Of a stretch of 64,000 nt of DNA, positions 8,886 through 17,316 are shown one piece after another. Position 1 is the first letter of the stretch; every line of letters starts with the position of its first letter. The position numbers were made by a program, and so were the translations under genes. Under the pieces are notes generated by a model. The model was given only the letters and a program-made list of their open reading frames with translations. It made no database searches and was not told the origin of the DNA. The stretch comes from Phaeospirillum tilakii (GTDB lineage: Bacteria; Pseudomonadota; Alphaproteobacteria; Rhodospirillales; Magnetospirillaceae): positions 1 through 64,000 of the forward strand of contig NZ_JBHUIY010000021.1 of the NCBI RefSeq assembly GCF_042683125.1, given 5' to 3'.

Positions 8886-10354
8886 GCGCGCTGACCGATC
8901 TGACCCTGGCCGGGGCGCGCGACGCGCTGGCCCGGGGTGAAACCAGCGCGGTCGAGCTGACCCGCGCCTTCCTCGACCGGGTCGCCGCCCACCGCGCCCT
9001 CAACGCCTTCATCACCGAGACCGCCGAGCCGGCCCTCGCCGCCGCCGCCGCCTCCGACGCCCGCCGCAAAAGCGGGCAGGCCGGGGCGATGGACGGCCTG
9101 CCGATCGGCGTCAAGGACCTGTTCTGTACCGAGGGCGTGCGTACCACCGCCGCCAGCAAGATCCTGGGCGACTTCACCCCGCCCTACGAATCGACCGTCT
9201 CGGCCAAGCTGAAGGCGGCCGGGGCGATCTCGCTCGGCAAGCTCAATCTCGACGAGTTCGCGATGGGCTCCTCCAACAAGACCAGCGCCTTCGGCCCGGT
9301 GGTCAATCCGTGGACCCGCCGTTCCGACCGTTCGGCCCGCCTCGTGCCCGGCGGCTCGTCGGGCGGTTCGGCGGCGGCGGTGGCGGCGCGGCTGGTGCTC
9401 GGCGCCACCGGCACCGACACCGGCGGCTCGATCCGCCAGCCCGCCGCCTTCTGCGGCATCACCGGCATCAAGCCGACCTACGGCCGCTGCTCGCGCTGGG
9501 GCATCGTCGCCTTCGCCAGCTCGCTCGATCAGGCCGGGCCGATGGCCCGCACCGTGCGCGACTGCGCCCTGATGCTGGGCAGCATGGCCGGCTTTGATCC
9601 CAAGGATTCGACCTCGGTCGATCGCGCCGTGCCCGATTTCGAGGCGGCGCTGACCGGCGATATCCGCGGCCTGCGGGTCGGCATTCCGCGCCAGTACCGC
9701 CCGGACGGCCTGTCGGCCGAGATCCAGGCGGTGTGGGACCAGGGCATCGACTGGCTGCGTCAGGCCGGGGCCGAGCCGGTCGAGATCGACCTGCCGCACA
9801 CCAAATACGCCCTGCCGACCTATTACATCGTCGCCCCGGCCGAGGCTTCGTCGAACCTCGCCCGCTATGACGGGCTGCGCTTCGGCCAGCGCGTGCCGGG
9901 CAAGAGCCTCGACGAGATGTACGCCAAGACCCGCGCCGCCGGCTTCGGTCCCGAGGTCCGCCGCCGCATCATGATCGGCACCTACGTGCTGTCGGCCGGC
10001 TATTACGACGCCTATTACGCCAAGGCGCAGAAGGTCCGCCGCCTGATCGCCGAGGATTTCCGTCAGGCGTTCGAGCGGGTGGACGTGATCCTGACCCCGA
10101 CCGCGCCGACCCCGGCCTTCGGCCTCGACGACAGCCCGGCCGATCCGGTGACGATGTGGCTCAACGACGTGTTCACCATCCCGACCTCGCTGGCCGGCCT
10201 GCCGGGCCTCAGCCTGCCCGCCGGCCTGTCGGGCGACGGGCTGCCGCTCGGGCTGCAACTGATCGGCCGGCCGTTCGACGAGGAAACCGTGTTCCGGGTC
10301 GCCGGAGTGATGGAACAGGCCGCCGGCTTCGACGCCCGGCCGGAGGGGGTGTGA
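8882..10354 (+). CDS. gatA: Asp-tRNA(Asn)/Glu-tRNA(Gln) amidotransferase subunit A
   Basis: 490 residues, the normal length. This is the amidase subunit that releases ammonia from glutamine. The amidase-signature catalytic triad is visible: Lys in LPIGVKDLFCTEG, the cis-Ser in the GGSSGGSAAAVAAR loop, and the Ser nucleophile in TDTGGSIRQPAAFCG. It is the middle gene of gatCAB and overlaps both neighbours by 4 bp and 1 bp. Confidence 0.98.
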   Translation: MSALTDLTLAGARDALARGETSAVELTRAFLDRVAAHRALNAFITETAEPALAAAAASDARRKSGQAGAMDGLPIGVKDLFCTEGVRTTAASKILGDFTPPYESTVSAKLKAAGAISLGKLNLDEFAMGSSNKTSAFGPVVNPWTRRSDRSARLVPGGSSGGSAAAVAARLVLGATGTDTGGSIRQPAAFCGITGIKPTYGRCSRWGIVAFASSLDQAGPMARTVRDCALMLGSMAGFDPKDSTSVDRAVPDFEAALTGDIRGLRVGIPRQYRPDGLSAEIQAVWDQGIDWLRQAGAEPVEIDLPHTKYALPTYYIVAPAEASSNLARYDGLRFGQRVPGKSLDEMYAKTRAAGFGPEVRRRIMIGTYVLSAGYYDAYYAKAQKVRRLIAEDFRQAFERVDVILTPTAPTPAFGLDDSPADPVTMWLNDVFTIPTSLAGLPGLSLPAGLSGDGLPLGLQLIGRPFDEETVFRVAGVMEQAAGFDARPEGV

Positions 10355-11814
10355 TGGCGTACCTGATCGAAGGCGAAACCGGCGCCTGGGAAGTGGTCAT
10401 CGGGCTGGAGGTCCATGCCCAGGTCATTTCCCACGCCAAGCTGTTCTCCGGCGCCGCCACCGCGTTCGGCGCCGAGCCCAACACCCAGGTCAGCTTCGTC
10501 GATGCCGGCTTCCCCGGCATGCTGCCGGTGATCAACGAGGTCTGTGTCGAGCAGGCGGTCCGCACCGGCCTCGGCCTCAAGGCCCAGATCAACCTGACCA
10601 GCGTGTTCGCGCGCAAGAACTACTTCTACGCCGATCTGCCCCAGGGCTATCAGATCAGCCAGTTCGACAAGCCGATCGTCGGCGAGGGCGAGATCCTGCT
10701 CGACCTCGACGACGGCACCACCCGCGCCGTCGGCATCGAGCGCCTGCACCTCGAACAGGATGCCGGCAAGTCGATCCACGACATGCACCCGACCAAGTCG
10801 TTCATCGACCTCAACCGCTCCGGCGTCGCCCTGATGGAGATCGTCTCCAAGCCCGACCTGCGCAGCCCGGAAGAGGCGGGGCTCTACCTCACCAAGCTGC
10901 GTTCGATCCTGCGCTATCTCGGCACCTGCGACGGCAACATGCAGGAAGGCAGCATGCGCTGTGACGCCAATGTCAGCGTCCGCCCGGTCGGCTCGACCGA
11001 ACTGCGCACCCGCTGCGAGATCAAGAACGTCAACTCGATCCGCTTCGTCCAGCAGGCGATCGAGTACGAGGCCCGCCGCCATGTCGAGGTCTACGAGGCG
11101 GGCGGGACCATCAAGCAGGAAACCCGGCTGTTCGATTCCGGGCGCGGCGAGACCCGCTCGATGCGCTCGAAGGAACAGGCCCACGATTACCGCTACTTCC
11201 CCGATCCCGACCTGCTGCCGCTGGTGATCCCGGCCGAACTGGTCGAGCGGATCAAGGCCGATTTGCCCGAACTGCCCGACGAGAAGAAGGCGCGGTTCAT
11301 GAGCGAATACGGCCTCAACGCCTACGATGCCGGCGTGCTGGTGGCGGAAAAGGCCTCGGCCGAGTTCTTCGAGACCGTCGCCAAGGGCCGCGACGCCAAG
11401 GCCGCCTGCAACTGGGTGATGGGCGATTTCTTCGCCGCCCTCAACGCCAGTGGCCGCACCATCGAGGACCCGCCGGTCAGCGCCGCCAACCTCGGCGCCC
11501 TGATCGACCTGATCAAGGACGGCACCCTGTCCGGCCGCCTCGCCAAGGACGTGTTCGCCCTGATGGTCGAAACCGGCAAGGACCCCGCCACCCTGGTCGA
11601 GGAACGCGGCCTGCGGCAGGTCACCGACACCGGCGCGATCGAGGCCGAGGTCGACAAGATCATCGCCGCCAACCCCGACAAGGTCGAGCAGGTCAAGGCC
11701 GGCAAGGTCACCCTGCTCGGCTGGTTCGTCGGTCAGGTGATGAAGGCCACCCAGGGCAAGGCCAACCCCGGTGTCGTCAACGACCTGCTGAAGAAAAAAG
11801 TTTTAGGCGAGTAA
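10354..11814 (+). CDS. gatB: Asp-tRNA(Asn)/Glu-tRNA(Gln) amidotransferase subunit B
   Basis: 486 residues. The N-terminal kinase-like domain carries VVIGLEVHAQV and DLPQGYQISQFDKPI, and the central part has MRCDANVSVRP; a C-terminal YqeY-like helical region (to about residue 486) binds tRNA. GatB phosphorylates the mischarged glutamyl or aspartyl group and receives ammonia channelled from GatA. The start ATG overlaps the gatA stop by one base. A terminator follows 64 bp downstream. Presence of gatCAB implies that Gln-tRNA and/or Asn-tRNA is made by the indirect route. Confidence 0.98.
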   Translation: MAYLIEGETGAWEVVIGLEVHAQVISHAKLFSGAATAFGAEPNTQVSFVDAGFPGMLPVINEVCVEQAVRTGLGLKAQINLTSVFARKNYFYADLPQGYQISQFDKPIVGEGEILLDLDDGTTRAVGIERLHLEQDAGKSIHDMHPTKSFIDLNRSGVALMEIVSKPDLRSPEEAGLYLTKLRSILRYLGTCDGNMQEGSMRCDANVSVRPVGSTELRTRCEIKNVNSIRFVQQAIEYEARRHVEVYEAGGTIKQETRLFDSGRGETRSMRSKEQAHDYRYFPDPDLLPLVIPAELVERIKADLPELPDEKKARFMSEYGLNAYDAGVLVAEKASAEFFETVAKGRDAKAACNWVMGDFFAALNASGRTIEDPPVSAANLGALIDLIKDGTLSGRLAKDVFALMVETGKDPATLVEERGLRQVTDTGAIEAEVDKIIAANPDKVEQVKAGKVTLLGWFVGQVMKATQGKANPGVVNDLLKKKVLGE

Positions 11815-11817
11815 AAA

Positions 11818-11862
11818 CGCGGGCTCTGCCCGCACCCGCCAGGAGCCAGCGGCTCCTGGACC
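11818..11862 (+). repeat. Family A double-hairpin repeat, AGGAGCC variant
   Basis: First hairpin GCGGGCTCTGCCCGC, linker ACCCGCC, second hairpin AGGAGCCAGCGGCTCCT. The second stem has a different sequence from the copy at 5607 but pairs perfectly. It starts three bases after the gatB stop. Confidence 0.85.
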
Positions 11863-11877
11863 TGCTTCGATTTAAGG

Positions 11878-11906
11878 GGAGTCGCTCTCGGGCGGCTCCT
11901 CTTTTT
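11878..11906 (+). terminator. Rho-independent terminator of gatCAB
   Basis: GGAGTCGC pairs with GCGGCTCC (one T-G wobble) around TCTCGG, followed by TCTTTTTG. It lies 64 bp past the gatB stop. Confidence 0.75.
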
Positions 11907-11943
11907 GTTCGGTTTCCGCCGGAGGCGTTCCCCAGGCCCCACC

Positions 11944-11970
11944 GTCATGCGCGGACTTGATCCGCGCATC
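11944..11970. repeat. Family B palindrome
   Basis: ATGCGCGGA and TCCGCGCAT are perfect 9-base arms around CTTGA. The same palindrome occurs at 54211 and 61973, and a related one is part of the 157-bp array at 37554-38809. Confidence 0.8.
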
Positions 11971-12095
11971 CATGGCGGCATGCTCCGTTGTTTTGGGGAT
12001 GGGGTTCGGGATTGTTTCGCCTCGATCAATGGGTAGAATGAGAGCCTATCCGCCCTCACCAAAGCAGGCGGCATCGTCGGATCGGGGGCGCAAAG

Positions 12096-14405
12096 GTGGC
12101 GGAAGGCGGGGCAGGGAGGACGGACATCACCTCCCACGGGGCCGGTTCGGCGAACGGGGGCGCTGGTTCCGTCAATACCGTCAATAATTACTATCAGAAG
12201 GCCCCGATCCTTCCGGCGCCGGAGCAGGTGATCGCCGCCGCCCGTGCCCTGTGGGACACTTGGCCGGACCAAATTCCCGCGCCGGGGTCCTTGCCGCCGG
12301 GGTCGCGTCTGTCGGCCTCGTTCGCTCCCAATCCGCTGTTCGGCGGTCGTGACGCGGCGCTGGCCGAGGCCGCCGCCGGGCTGAAGCGCGGCGACGGGAT
12401 GGTGATCTCGCCCGGGCCGTTGCTGACCGGCTGCGGCGGGATCGGCAAGACCCAGCTCGCCATCGAACTGGCCTACCGTTATGGCCAGTTCTTCGCTGGC
12501 GGGGTGTTCTGGCTGTCTTGCGATTCGCCCGAAGCCCTGCCCGCCGAAATCGCCTCCTGCGGCGCCGGGCTTGATCTGGCCCCGAACTATGCCGCCTTGC
12601 CCCTCGACCAGCAACTGGCCCAGGTCGCGTCGCGTTGGCAGGACGGCCGGCCCTGTCTGGTGGTGTTCGACAATTGCGAGGATCCGGGGCTGTTCCGCCA
12701 GTGGCGGCCGCGTCACGGCGATGTGCGGGTGATCGTCACCAGCCGGCGGCGCGACTGGCCGCTTGATCTCGGCTTCGCCGCTTTGCCGCTCGACCATCTC
12801 GCCCGTGTCGACAGCATCGCCCTGCTGCGCCGGTTCCGTCCCGTCCTGACCGAGGCCGAGGCGGACTCAATCGCCGATGTTCTTGGCGATCTGCCGCTGG
12901 CCCTTCATCTTGCCGGCTCCTATCTCCGCCGTTACCAAACCCCGGCGGCCGCCTATTGCGCCGCATTGGAACGGGCGGATCCGCTGGCGCACCACTCGCT
13001 CAAAGTGGGCGAACCGACTCCGACCGGACACGATGTCGATGTTGCCCGCACCTTCGCGGTGTCGCTCGACCGGCTCGATCCGGCCGACCCGGTCAACGCC
13101 CTGGCCCGGGCGATCCTGACCCATGCCAGTTGGTGCGCGCCGGGCGAGCCGGTGCCGCTGTGGCTGCTGGCCCGCGCTCTGGACCGGGACGAGGCCGGGG
13201 CGGAGGAGTGGGGCGAAGCCCTGGCCCGGCTGGACGATGCCGGCCTGATCGAACGCGGCGAGGACACGCTTCGGCTGCACCGCTTGATCGCCGCCTTCGC
13301 CCGCCCCCTGTCGGCCGATACGGTGGCCGACAGGATCGAAACCGCCGCCGCGAGCGTCGCTTTCCAACAGAACAAAATAGGTCTGCCCGGGCCGCTGTTG
13401 GCTTGGCAGGTCCATCTCCGTCATCTCGCCGATCAGGCTGATCGCCGGCAGTCTCTCTCGGCTGCACCGCTCCTCAACAATCTCGGGGTTCATCTCAGGC
13501 AAATCAGCGATCTGTCGGGCGCGCGGGGGGCGTCTGAGAGGGCGTTGCGGATCGCCGAGGCGGTCTACGGCCTCAACCATCCCCATGTGGCGGCCTGCAT
13601 CAACAATCTCGGCTCGGTCTTGCAGGATCTGTGCGATCTGTCGGGGGCTCGGGCGGCGTTTGAGCGGGCGTTGCGGATCGACGAGGCGTTCTACGGTCCC
13701 AAACATCCCGAGGTGGCACGTGACGTCAACAATCTCGGCTCGGTCTTGCAAGATCTGGGCGATCTGTTGGAGGCGCGGGCGGCGTATGAGCGGGCGTTGC
13801 AGATCAGCGAGTCGGTATATGGCCTCGACCACCCCCAGGTGGCAGCTTGCATCAATAATATCGGCGCATGCTCATGGGGGCTAGGTGATCTGTCGGGGGC
13901 GCAGGCGGCGTTTGAGCGTGCGTTGCGGCTCGACGAGGCCGCTTACGGTCCCGACCATCCCAAAGTGGCGATCCGTGTCAACAATCTCGGCGGGGCCTTG
14001 CGGAGACAGGGCGATCTGTCGGGGGCGCGGTTGGCGTATGAGCGTGCGTTGCGGATCGACGAGGCGATCTACGGCCTCGACCATCCCAGGGTGGCGACCG
14101 ATGTCAACAATCTCGGCGAGGTTTTGCGGGCTCAGGGCGAACTGTTGGGTGCGCGAGCGGCGTTTGAGCGTGCGTTGCGGATCGACGAGGCGGTCTACGG
14201 CCCCGACCATCCCGAGGTGGCGCGCGATGTCAACAATCTCGGCTCGGTCTTGCAAGATCTGGGCGATCTGTTGGAGGCGCGGGCGGCGTTTGAGCGGGCG
14301 TTGGCGATTTGCATCCGTTTTCTGCCGCCGGATCACCCGCATCTTCGTATCGTGAAGAGCAATCTTGCCGCGCTGGGGCTGGCAGGGCAGCACAGGGAGG
14401 ACTGA
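12096..14405 (+). CDS. NLR-like STAND ATPase with N-terminal amyloid-type motif and TPR repeats
   Basis: 769 residues from a GTG start. Domains in order: a Gly/Asn-rich motif at residues 10-33 (ITSHGAGSANGG, ending TVNNYY); an NB-ARC-type STAND ATPase with P-loop GCGGIGKT at 112-119, Walker B LVVFDNCED near 188-196, a sensor VIVTSRRR and a GLPL-like LGDLPLALHLAG; a winged-helix-like region; and seven 42-residue kinesin-light-chain-type TPRs at 459-752. This is the layout of bacterial NLR proteins, in which TPRs sense a trigger, the ATPase oligomerises, and the N-terminal motif recruits a partner. The small gene that follows carries the same motif at its C-terminus, so the two very likely act together. 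A defence or cell-suicide role is an inference. A regulator of the SARP/AfsR type is less likely because no DNA-binding domain is seen. Confidence 0.85.
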   Translation: MAEGGAGRTDITSHGAGSANGGAGSVNTVNNYYQKAPILPAPEQVIAAARALWDTWPDQIPAPGSLPPGSRLSASFAPNPLFGGRDAALAEAAAGLKRGDGMVISPGPLLTGCGGIGKTQLAIELAYRYGQFFAGGVFWLSCDSPEALPAEIASCGAGLDLAPNYAALPLDQQLAQVASRWQDGRPCLVVFDNCEDPGLFRQWRPRHGDVRVIVTSRRRDWPLDLGFAALPLDHLARVDSIALLRRFRPVLTEAEADSIADVLGDLPLALHLAGSYLRRYQTPAAAYCAALERADPLAHHSLKVGEPTPTGHDVDVARTFAVSLDRLDPADPVNALARAILTHASWCAPGEPVPLWLLARALDRDEAGAEEWGEALARLDDAGLIERGEDTLRLHRLIAAFARPLSADTVADRIETAAASVAFQQNKIGLPGPLLAWQVHLRHLADQADRRQSLSAAPLLNNLGVHLRQISDLSGARGASERALRIAEAVYGLNHPHVAACINNLGSVLQDLCDLSGARAAFERALRIDEAFYGPKHPEVARDVNNLGSVLQDLGDLLEARAAYERALQISESVYGLDHPQVAACINNIGACSWGLGDLSGAQAAFERALRLDEAAYGPDHPKVAIRVNNLGGALRRQGDLSGARLAYERALRIDEAIYGLDHPRVATDVNNLGEVLRAQGELLGARAAFERALRIDEAVYGPDHPEVARDVNNLGSVLQDLGDLLEARAAFERALAICIRFLPPDHPHLRIVKSNLAALGLAGQHRED
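13470..14351 (+). repeat. Seven in-frame 126-bp repeats encoding the TPR array
   Basis: Each 126-bp unit encodes 42 residues with the frame NNLG-vL-dlgdL-gAraafERAL-idEavYGpdHPeVa. The second-third and sixth-seventh units are almost identical in DNA over long runs (for example around 13730-13790 and 14236-14296). Such identity points to recent duplication or gene conversion and would allow the repeat number to vary. Confidence 0.9.
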
Positions 14406-14408
14406 CGG

Positions 14409-14798
14409 ATGGAACCGATTACGGGGATTTTGCTGTCGGCTTTGGCGGCGGGGGTGGGGGATGCGACGCGGCAGACGGTGACGCGGGCGGCGGAGGATGC
14501 CTATGCGGCGGTCAAGAAGCGACTGGCCGCGCTGGGGGGCGAGGCGGCGTTGCCGGTGGCGGCGCTGACTCATCTGGAGCAGAATCCGGCGGCGGCGGAT
14601 TGGCGGGGGGCGTTGAGCACCGCGCTGGCGGTGCCGCCCTGGAGTGACGATGCCGAATTGCGGATGCTGGTCGAGCAATTGCGGGCGGCGTTGCCGCCGT
14701 CGGCGGTTCACCACACCACGATCACCTCGACCGGCGCGGGCAGCGCGGTGGGGGGCGACGGGGCGACGGTGACGGTTAACAACACTTGGTCCCGCTGA
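14409..14798 (+). CDS. Small helical protein with C-terminal amyloid-type motif (Bell-like effector candidate)
   Basis: 129 residues, starting 3 bp after the NLR-like gene. The N-terminus (MEPITGILLSALAAGVGDAT) is an amphipathic or hydrophobic helix, followed by helical, Ala-rich sequence to about residue 97. The C-terminal 26 residues hold ITSTGAGSAVGGDG and VTVNN, which match the N-terminal motif of the neighbouring NLR-like protein at 15 of 24 positions without gaps. A helical N-terminal domain followed by a short amyloid motif is the layout of Bell-domain effectors (bacterial relatives of fungal HeLo and MLKL-type cell-death proteins), encoded beside NLRs that share the motif. Membrane-permeabilising activity is inferred from this layout. 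An adaptor without toxicity is the alternative. Confidence 0.7.
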   Translation: MEPITGILLSALAAGVGDATRQTVTRAAEDAYAAVKKRLAALGGEAALPVAALTHLEQNPAAADWRGALSTALAVPPWSDDAELRMLVEQLRAALPPSAVHHTTITSTGAGSAVGGDGATVTVNNTWSR

Positions 14799-14812
14799 CT
14801 CCCATTGAAGCA

Positions 14813-14857
14813 GGTCCAGGAGCCGCTGGCTCCTGGCGGGTGCGGGCAGAGCCCGCG
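14813..14857 (-). repeat. Family A double-hairpin repeat, AGGAGCC variant (inverted)
   Basis: The reverse complement of the copy type at 11818. The two copies face each other and bracket the NLR-like gene pair. Confidence 0.85.
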
Positions 14858-14880
14858 TTTTCCCTTTTTCCTCCGCGCTT

Positions 14881-16251
14881 TTACCCCGACCACGCCGCGC
14901 CGAGGCGGTGGAGGCGGTCGAGGGCGCGGCTGAGGTCGGCGCGGCTGGCGGCGGCGGTCAGGCTGACCCGGATCCGTGGGGGCGGCTCGCGCGTTACCGC
15001 GAAGGTTGCCGCCGGCACCACCTCCAGCCCGGCCCGGCGGCAGAGGCCAGCCGGATCCGTTTCCTCGGCCGGCAGGGTCAGCCAGACATGCGGGCTGGGG
15101 CGCGGCTCGCCGTCGGGGCGGCCGGGCAGGGCGCGGCGGGCCAGCCGGTAGCGGGCGGCGATCTCCTCGCGTTGCCAGCCGGCCCGGCGCAGGGCGGTAC
15201 CGTCCTCCAGCCAGCGGCAGGCGATTTCGACCATCAGCGGCGCCAGCGGCCACAGCGTGGTCTGGGGTTCGGCGGCGACCGCCCGCACCGCCGGGCTGGT
15301 GCCGGCGATCACGCCGAAGCGCAGGCCGCCGGCGACGCATTTCGACAGGCTGGTCACCACGGTACAGGCCTCGGGCAGCAGCCGGGCCAGCGGCGGGGTG
15401 TCGGCCAGCATCCCGTAGACATCGTCCTCGATCACCTGGAGGCCGCGCCGGCGGGCGATCTCGGCCACCGCCTGCCGGCGGGCCGCGCCCATCGTCGCTC
15501 CGGTCGGGTTCTGCAACGCCGGGACCAGCACCACCACCCGGGCCGAGGTGGCGCGGGCGGCGCGGTCGAGCGCGTCGGGCAGGATGCCCTCGCCATCGGT
15601 GGCGACGCCGTGCAGCGGCAGGGAGAGTTGCCGGGCCAGCGCCTTGATCCCGGGGAAGGTCAGGTCCTCGACCAGCACCGGATCGCCCGGCTGGCACAGG
15701 GCCAGCAGCACCGCGAGCAGGGCCTGTTGCGCCCCGGCGGTGGGGATGACGTCCCCCGGCCGGAGGTCGAGGCCGCGCGCGGCGAGCCAGGTGGCGCCGG
15801 CGATCCGGGCCCGGGCGATCAGGGCGGCGGTGGGATGGCCCAGCGCCCCGGCCAGACGCTGCCGCGCGGCGAGATCGGCCAGGGTGGCTTCCATCTCGGC
15901 GGCATCGGCGGCGGGGTCGGGGCTGGCCGGAATGTTGACCGACAGGTCGATCGTCCCCGCCGCCGCCGGGGCCGCCGCCGGGCCGTCGAGCCCGAACAGC
16001 ATCGCCTCGCGGCTTTCCGACAGCACGAAGGTGCCCCGGCCGACCTCGCCGGAAATCAGATGGCGCCGGATCGCCTCGCCATAGGCGCGCGTCACCGTGC
16101 TGACATTGACCCCGAGCCGCCACGCCAGGTCACGATGGGTCGGCAGGCGGTCGCCCGGCCGCAATTCGCCCCGCGCGATGGCCTCGGCCAGGGCTTCGAC
16201 GATGGCGAGGTAGCGGACCGGATGACGGCCTCTCAGGTCGGGAACCCACAT
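14881..16251 (-). CDS. MocR-type transcription regulator (GntR DNA-binding domain fused to aminotransferase fold)
   Basis: 456 residues. The N-terminal winged helix (GDRLPTHRDLAWRLGVNVST, then VTRAYGEA) is of the GntR/MocR kind. The rest is a type I aminotransferase fold with the PLP lysine in VVTSLSKCVAGG (about residue 304) and PALQNPTGATMG. MocR proteins sense PLP or an amino acid and usually control a divergent metabolic or transport gene, here the EamA exporter at 16382. Two starts are possible: ATG at 16251 or GTG at 16263. Both lie inside a perfect palindrome, suggesting self-repression. It may also control the amino-acid genes further downstream; this is inference. Confidence 0.9.
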   Translation of the reverse strand: MWVPDLRGRHPVRYLAIVEALAEAIARGELRPGDRLPTHRDLAWRLGVNVSTVTRAYGEAIRRHLISGEVGRGTFVLSESREAMLFGLDGPAAAPAAAGTIDLSVNIPASPDPAADAAEMEATLADLAARQRLAGALGHPTAALIARARIAGATWLAARGLDLRPGDVIPTAGAQQALLAVLLALCQPGDPVLVEDLTFPGIKALARQLSLPLHGVATDGEGILPDALDRAARATSARVVVLVPALQNPTGATMGAARRQAVAEIARRRGLQVIEDDVYGMLADTPPLARLLPEACTVVTSLSKCVAGGLRFGVIAGTSPAVRAVAAEPQTTLWPLAPLMVEIACRWLEDGTALRRAGWQREEIAARYRLARRALPGRPDGEPRPSPHVWLTLPAEETDPAGLCRRAGLEVVPAATFAVTREPPPRIRVSLTAAASRADLSRALDRLHRLGAAWSG

Positions 16252-16313
16252 TGTTTGCCACACAATGTTTTCGTTGATTCGGACAATGCGGCTGTTTGAT
16301 AGTCAAATCAACG
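16248..16313. promoter_or_regulatory. Operator region between the MocR gene and the EamA exporter
   Basis: A perfect 21-bp palindrome (ACATTGT, 7-base spacer, ACAATGT) at 16248-16268 covers the MocR start codon. ACAATG recurs exactly 21 bp further on at 16283-16288, and CGTTGATT (16272-16279) pairs with AATCAACG (16306-16313). Paired sites two helical turns apart suit a dimeric MocR regulator. Confidence 0.55.
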
Positions 16314-16381
16314 AGTAAAACAATCACAAGCTGTCGTCTGCCGGTTTTCCGGCGCGCGTTTTCCGCCGGGAAGGAGCGAGG

Positions 16382-17299
16382 ATGAGTCCCTCCGACAGTT
16401 CGTCGTCCGCGGCCATGATCGAGCCGGCCTCTCCCGACGCGATCGCGGTGGCGGGGGTGATCCTGGCGGTGTGTTTCCTCGCCACCGGCGGGATCTTCGT
16501 CAAGCTCAGTCCGCTCGACCCGATCGCCACCGGGGCGTGGCGGATCCTGCTGGCCCTGCCGCTGGTCCATGGCTGGGACGCGCTGGAGCGCAGACGGGCG
16601 CCCCGGGCCGTCTCCCGGCTGGAGCGGCGCGATCTGGCGGTGCTGTGGGCGGCGGGGGCGCTGCTCGGGCTGGACCTGACGTTCTGGAACATCTCGTTCC
16701 ATTACACCACGGTGGCCAATGCCAACCTGCTGGCCAATCTGGTGCCGTTCGTGGTGGTGCCGCTGTCGGTGCTGCTCTATCGCGAGCGGATCCGCCGTTC
16801 GTTCCTGGCGGGGCTGGCGCTGACCCTGTGCGGGGTCATCCTGCTGTTGTCGGCCTCGCTGCGGGCCTCGGCCTCGTCGGTGCTGGGGGACGGGCTGGCG
16901 CTGCTGACGGCGGTGTTCTACGGCCTGTATCTGCTGCTGGTCAGCCGGCTGCGCCGCCGCTTCGGGCCGGGGCGGATCCTGTATCTCAGCAGCCTCGGCT
17001 GCCTGTCCACCCTGGTGCCGCTGGCGCTGTTGCTGGAACAGCGGCTGGTGCCGGCGGGGCTGGAGGATCTGGCGCCGCTGGTCGGGCTCGCGGTGCTGTC
17101 GCATGTGGTCGGGCAGGGGATGCTGGCGCAATGCCTGCGCCCGGTGCCGGCCGCGCTGTCGTCGGTGCTGGTGCTGATGCAGCCGGTGGTGGCGGCGATC
17201 TATGCCTGGATCCTGTTCCACGAGACTTTGACCGTCCGCCAGATCGTGGGGATCGCGATCTGTCTGGTCGGGCTCTATTTCGCCAAACGAGGCCAATAA
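16382..17299 (+). CDS. EamA/DMT-family inner-membrane exporter
   Basis: 305 residues with about ten hydrophobic segments in two similar halves, the EamA duplication (first half begins IAVAGVILAVCFLATGGIFV; second half VLGDGLALLTAVFYGLYLLL). Members such as E. coli YdeD export cysteine and O-acetylserine, and others export different metabolites. It is divergent from the MocR gene and lies 17 bp upstream of a serine-acetyltransferase-like gene, so an O-acetylserine-related substrate is a reasonable guess. The start is preceded by GGGAAGGAGCGAGG. Confidence 0.88.
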   Translation: MSPSDSSSSAAMIEPASPDAIAVAGVILAVCFLATGGIFVKLSPLDPIATGAWRILLALPLVHGWDALERRRAPRAVSRLERRDLAVLWAAGALLGLDLTFWNISFHYTTVANANLLANLVPFVVVPLSVLLYRERIRRSFLAGLALTLCGVILLLSASLRASASSVLGDGLALLTAVFYGLYLLLVSRLRRRFGPGRILYLSSLGCLSTLVPLALLLEQRLVPAGLEDLAPLVGLAVLSHVVGQGMLAQCLRPVPAALSSVLVLMQPVVAAIYAWILFHETLTVRQIVGIAICLVGLYFAKRGQ

Positions 17300-17316
17300 C
17301 GTCTGGAGCGCCTGTC

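Noticed and set aside
8309..10258. Long open frame antisense to gatA
   Set aside because: Shadow of gatA; low-complexity Gly/Ala/Arg product with no motif.
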